Made by a program: the position numbers and the translations under genes
Shown: piece by piece, positions 61,767-64,000 of the stretch
Numbering within the stretch: the stretch's first letter is position 1
Layout: the number at the start of each line of letters is the position of its first letter
The notes under the pieces: generated by a model
Databases searched by the model: none
Told to the model about the DNA's origin: nothing
What the model saw: the letters and a program-made list of their open reading frames with translations, nothing else
NCBI RefSeq assembly: GCF_001648555.1
Contig: NZ_LQXM01000023.1
Span: 61,001-125,000, forward strand
Source: Rossellomorea aquimaris TF-12
Lineage (GTDB): Bacteria > Bacillota > Bacilli > Bacillales > Bacillaceae_B
Direction: 5' to 3'
Length of the DNA: 64,000 nt

Positions 61767-61850
61767 TGGTGGAGGGGGGCAGATTCGAACTGCCGAACCC
61801 GAAGGAGCGGATTTACAGTCCGCCGCGTTTAGCCACTTCGCTACCCCTCC
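61767..61850 (-). tRNA. tRNA-Tyr (GTA)
   Basis: 84 nt with CCA and a long variable arm; anticodon GTA in GACTGTAAATC; acceptor GGAGGGG/CCCCTCC. Confidence 0.96.
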
Positions 61851-61868
61851 AAAAAAACTAAAAGAAAA

Positions 61869-61944
<76 letters not shown>

Positions 61945-62003
61945 ATATATGGTTATCAAATCTTAACTGTTACGTTAAGGATGATGATTTCACTAAAAAA
62001 TCA

Positions 62004-62079
62004 TGGTGGAGGATGACGGGATCGAACCGCCGACCCTCTGCTTGTAAGGCAGATGCTCTCCCAGCTGAGCTAATCCTCC
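62004..62079 (-). tRNA. tRNA-Val (TAC)
   Basis: 76 nt with CCA; anticodon TAC in GCCTTACAAGC; acceptor GGAGGAT/ATCCTCC. Confidence 0.96.
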
Positions 62080-62100
62080 AATATGTATGTGAAAAAACGT

Positions 62101-62175
62101 TGGTGACCCATACGGGATTCGAACCCGTGTTACCGCCGTGAAAGGGCGGTGTCTTAACCGCTTGACCAATGGGCC
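62101..62175 (-). tRNA. tRNA-Glu (TTC)
   Basis: 75 nt with CCA; anticodon TTC in CCCTTTCACGG; acceptor GGCCCAT/ATGGGTC. Confidence 0.96.
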
Positions 62176-62195
62176 AGTCTATATAAAATATAAAA

Positions 62196-62267
62196 GCTTC
62201 CAACCGGGCTCGAACCGGTGACCTCTTCCTTACCATGGAAGCACTCTACCTGCTGAGCTATGGAAGC
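62196..62267 (-). tRNA. tRNA-Thr (GGT)
   Basis: 72 nt; anticodon GGT in TTCCATGGTAAGGAA; acceptor GCTTCCA/TGGAAGC. CCA not encoded. Confidence 0.94.
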
Positions 62268-62269
62268 AA

Positions 62270-62344
62270 TGGCTCCGCAGGCAAGATTCGAACTTGCGAC
62301 CGATCGGTTAACAGCCGATAGCTCTACCACTGAGCTACTGCGGA
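62270..62344 (-). tRNA. tRNA-Asn (GTT)
   Basis: 75 nt with CCA; anticodon GTT in GGCTGTTAACC; acceptor TCCGCAG/CTGCGGA. Confidence 0.96.
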
Positions 62345-62353
62345 ATGATTTAG

Positions 62354-62470
<117 letters not shown>

Positions 62471-62624
62471 AAGATTGCTTACAATGACAAATATTATTAT
62501 ATAATATTTTTGTTTTTTTTCAAGGGGTAAATTGAAAAATTTATTCCCTGAAAACTAGATAAAGAATTGATGTCAAGAAAGCCGAATATCGACCAATGTT
62601 GTTCATTTTTAAAATGATACTGTG

Positions 62625-64000
<1,376 letters not shown>

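Overview
The window comes from a low-GC, endospore-forming Gram-positive of the family Bacillaceae. The gene set sigW-rsiW-cdaA-cdaR-glmM-glmS next to rocF and an rRNA/tRNA cluster is laid out as in Bacillus subtilis and its relatives. A Spo0E-like phosphatase, a SinR-type regulator, a glmS ribozyme, an S-box riboswitch and AGGAGG-type ribosome binding sites agree with this. Genus and species cannot be fixed from sequence alone. I saw no transposase, phage gene or CRISPR array.

Layout: (1) 1-20.1 kb is a mixed housekeeping region: two MFS transporters, an S-box-controlled NhaC-family transporter (probably for methionine), a short-chain reductase, a fused peptide ABC permease, an EAL phosphodiesterase behind a possible structured leader, a DNA glycosylase, acetyltransferases, lipoproteins and a FUSC exporter. 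(2) 20.4-31.1 kb is a lasso-peptide locus. It has two precursor genes too short to be found by an ordinary ORF cutoff (25917-26072 and 28530-28655), each directly behind its own asparagine-synthetase-like cyclase. One shared set of maturation genes follows: HPr-kinase-like kinase, RRE/PqqD-like B1, transglutaminase-like B2, nucleotidyltransferase, ABC exporter and a SipW-like peptidase. (3) 31.3-51.6 kb is a minus-strand exopolysaccharide (EPS) operon of about 20 kb: chain-length regulator, tyrosine kinase, EAR antitermination RNA, EpsC-type dehydratase, UDP-glucose pyrophosphorylase, six glycosyltransferases, polymerase, epimerase, initiating sugar transferase, acetyltransferase, aminotransferase, pyruvyl transferase, flippase and a SinR homologue inside the operon. 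(4) 51.8-64 kb is core genome: glmS with its ribozyme, glmM, cdaR, cdaA, rsiW, sigW, spo0E-like, rocF, a DCC-family protein, nine tRNAs, 5S rRNA and the 3' part of 23S rRNA.

How the parts fit: glmS, glmM and galU/galE supply amino-sugar and UDP-sugar precursors to the EPS pathway and to the cell wall. EPS transcription appears to start at a near-consensus promoter (TTGACA-17-TAAAAT) whose spacer is filled by a 16-bp palindrome of the SinR type (GTTCTTTATACAGAAC). The same 16-mer, with few changes, recurs in front of both lasso cyclases, in front of the VanZ-like gene and inside the EPS operon after the kinase gene. Since a SinR homologue is encoded in the EPS operon itself, the simplest reading is one biofilm-type switch controlling both matrix polysaccharide and two lasso peptides. 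This is inferred from sequence, not demonstrated.

The most novel-looking item is the second lasso precursor. Its predicted 32-residue core keeps the paeninodin-like ring (N1 to D9) but has Cys10 and Cys29 and a C-terminal Ser. That combination would allow a disulfide-locked, C-terminally phosphorylated lasso peptide.
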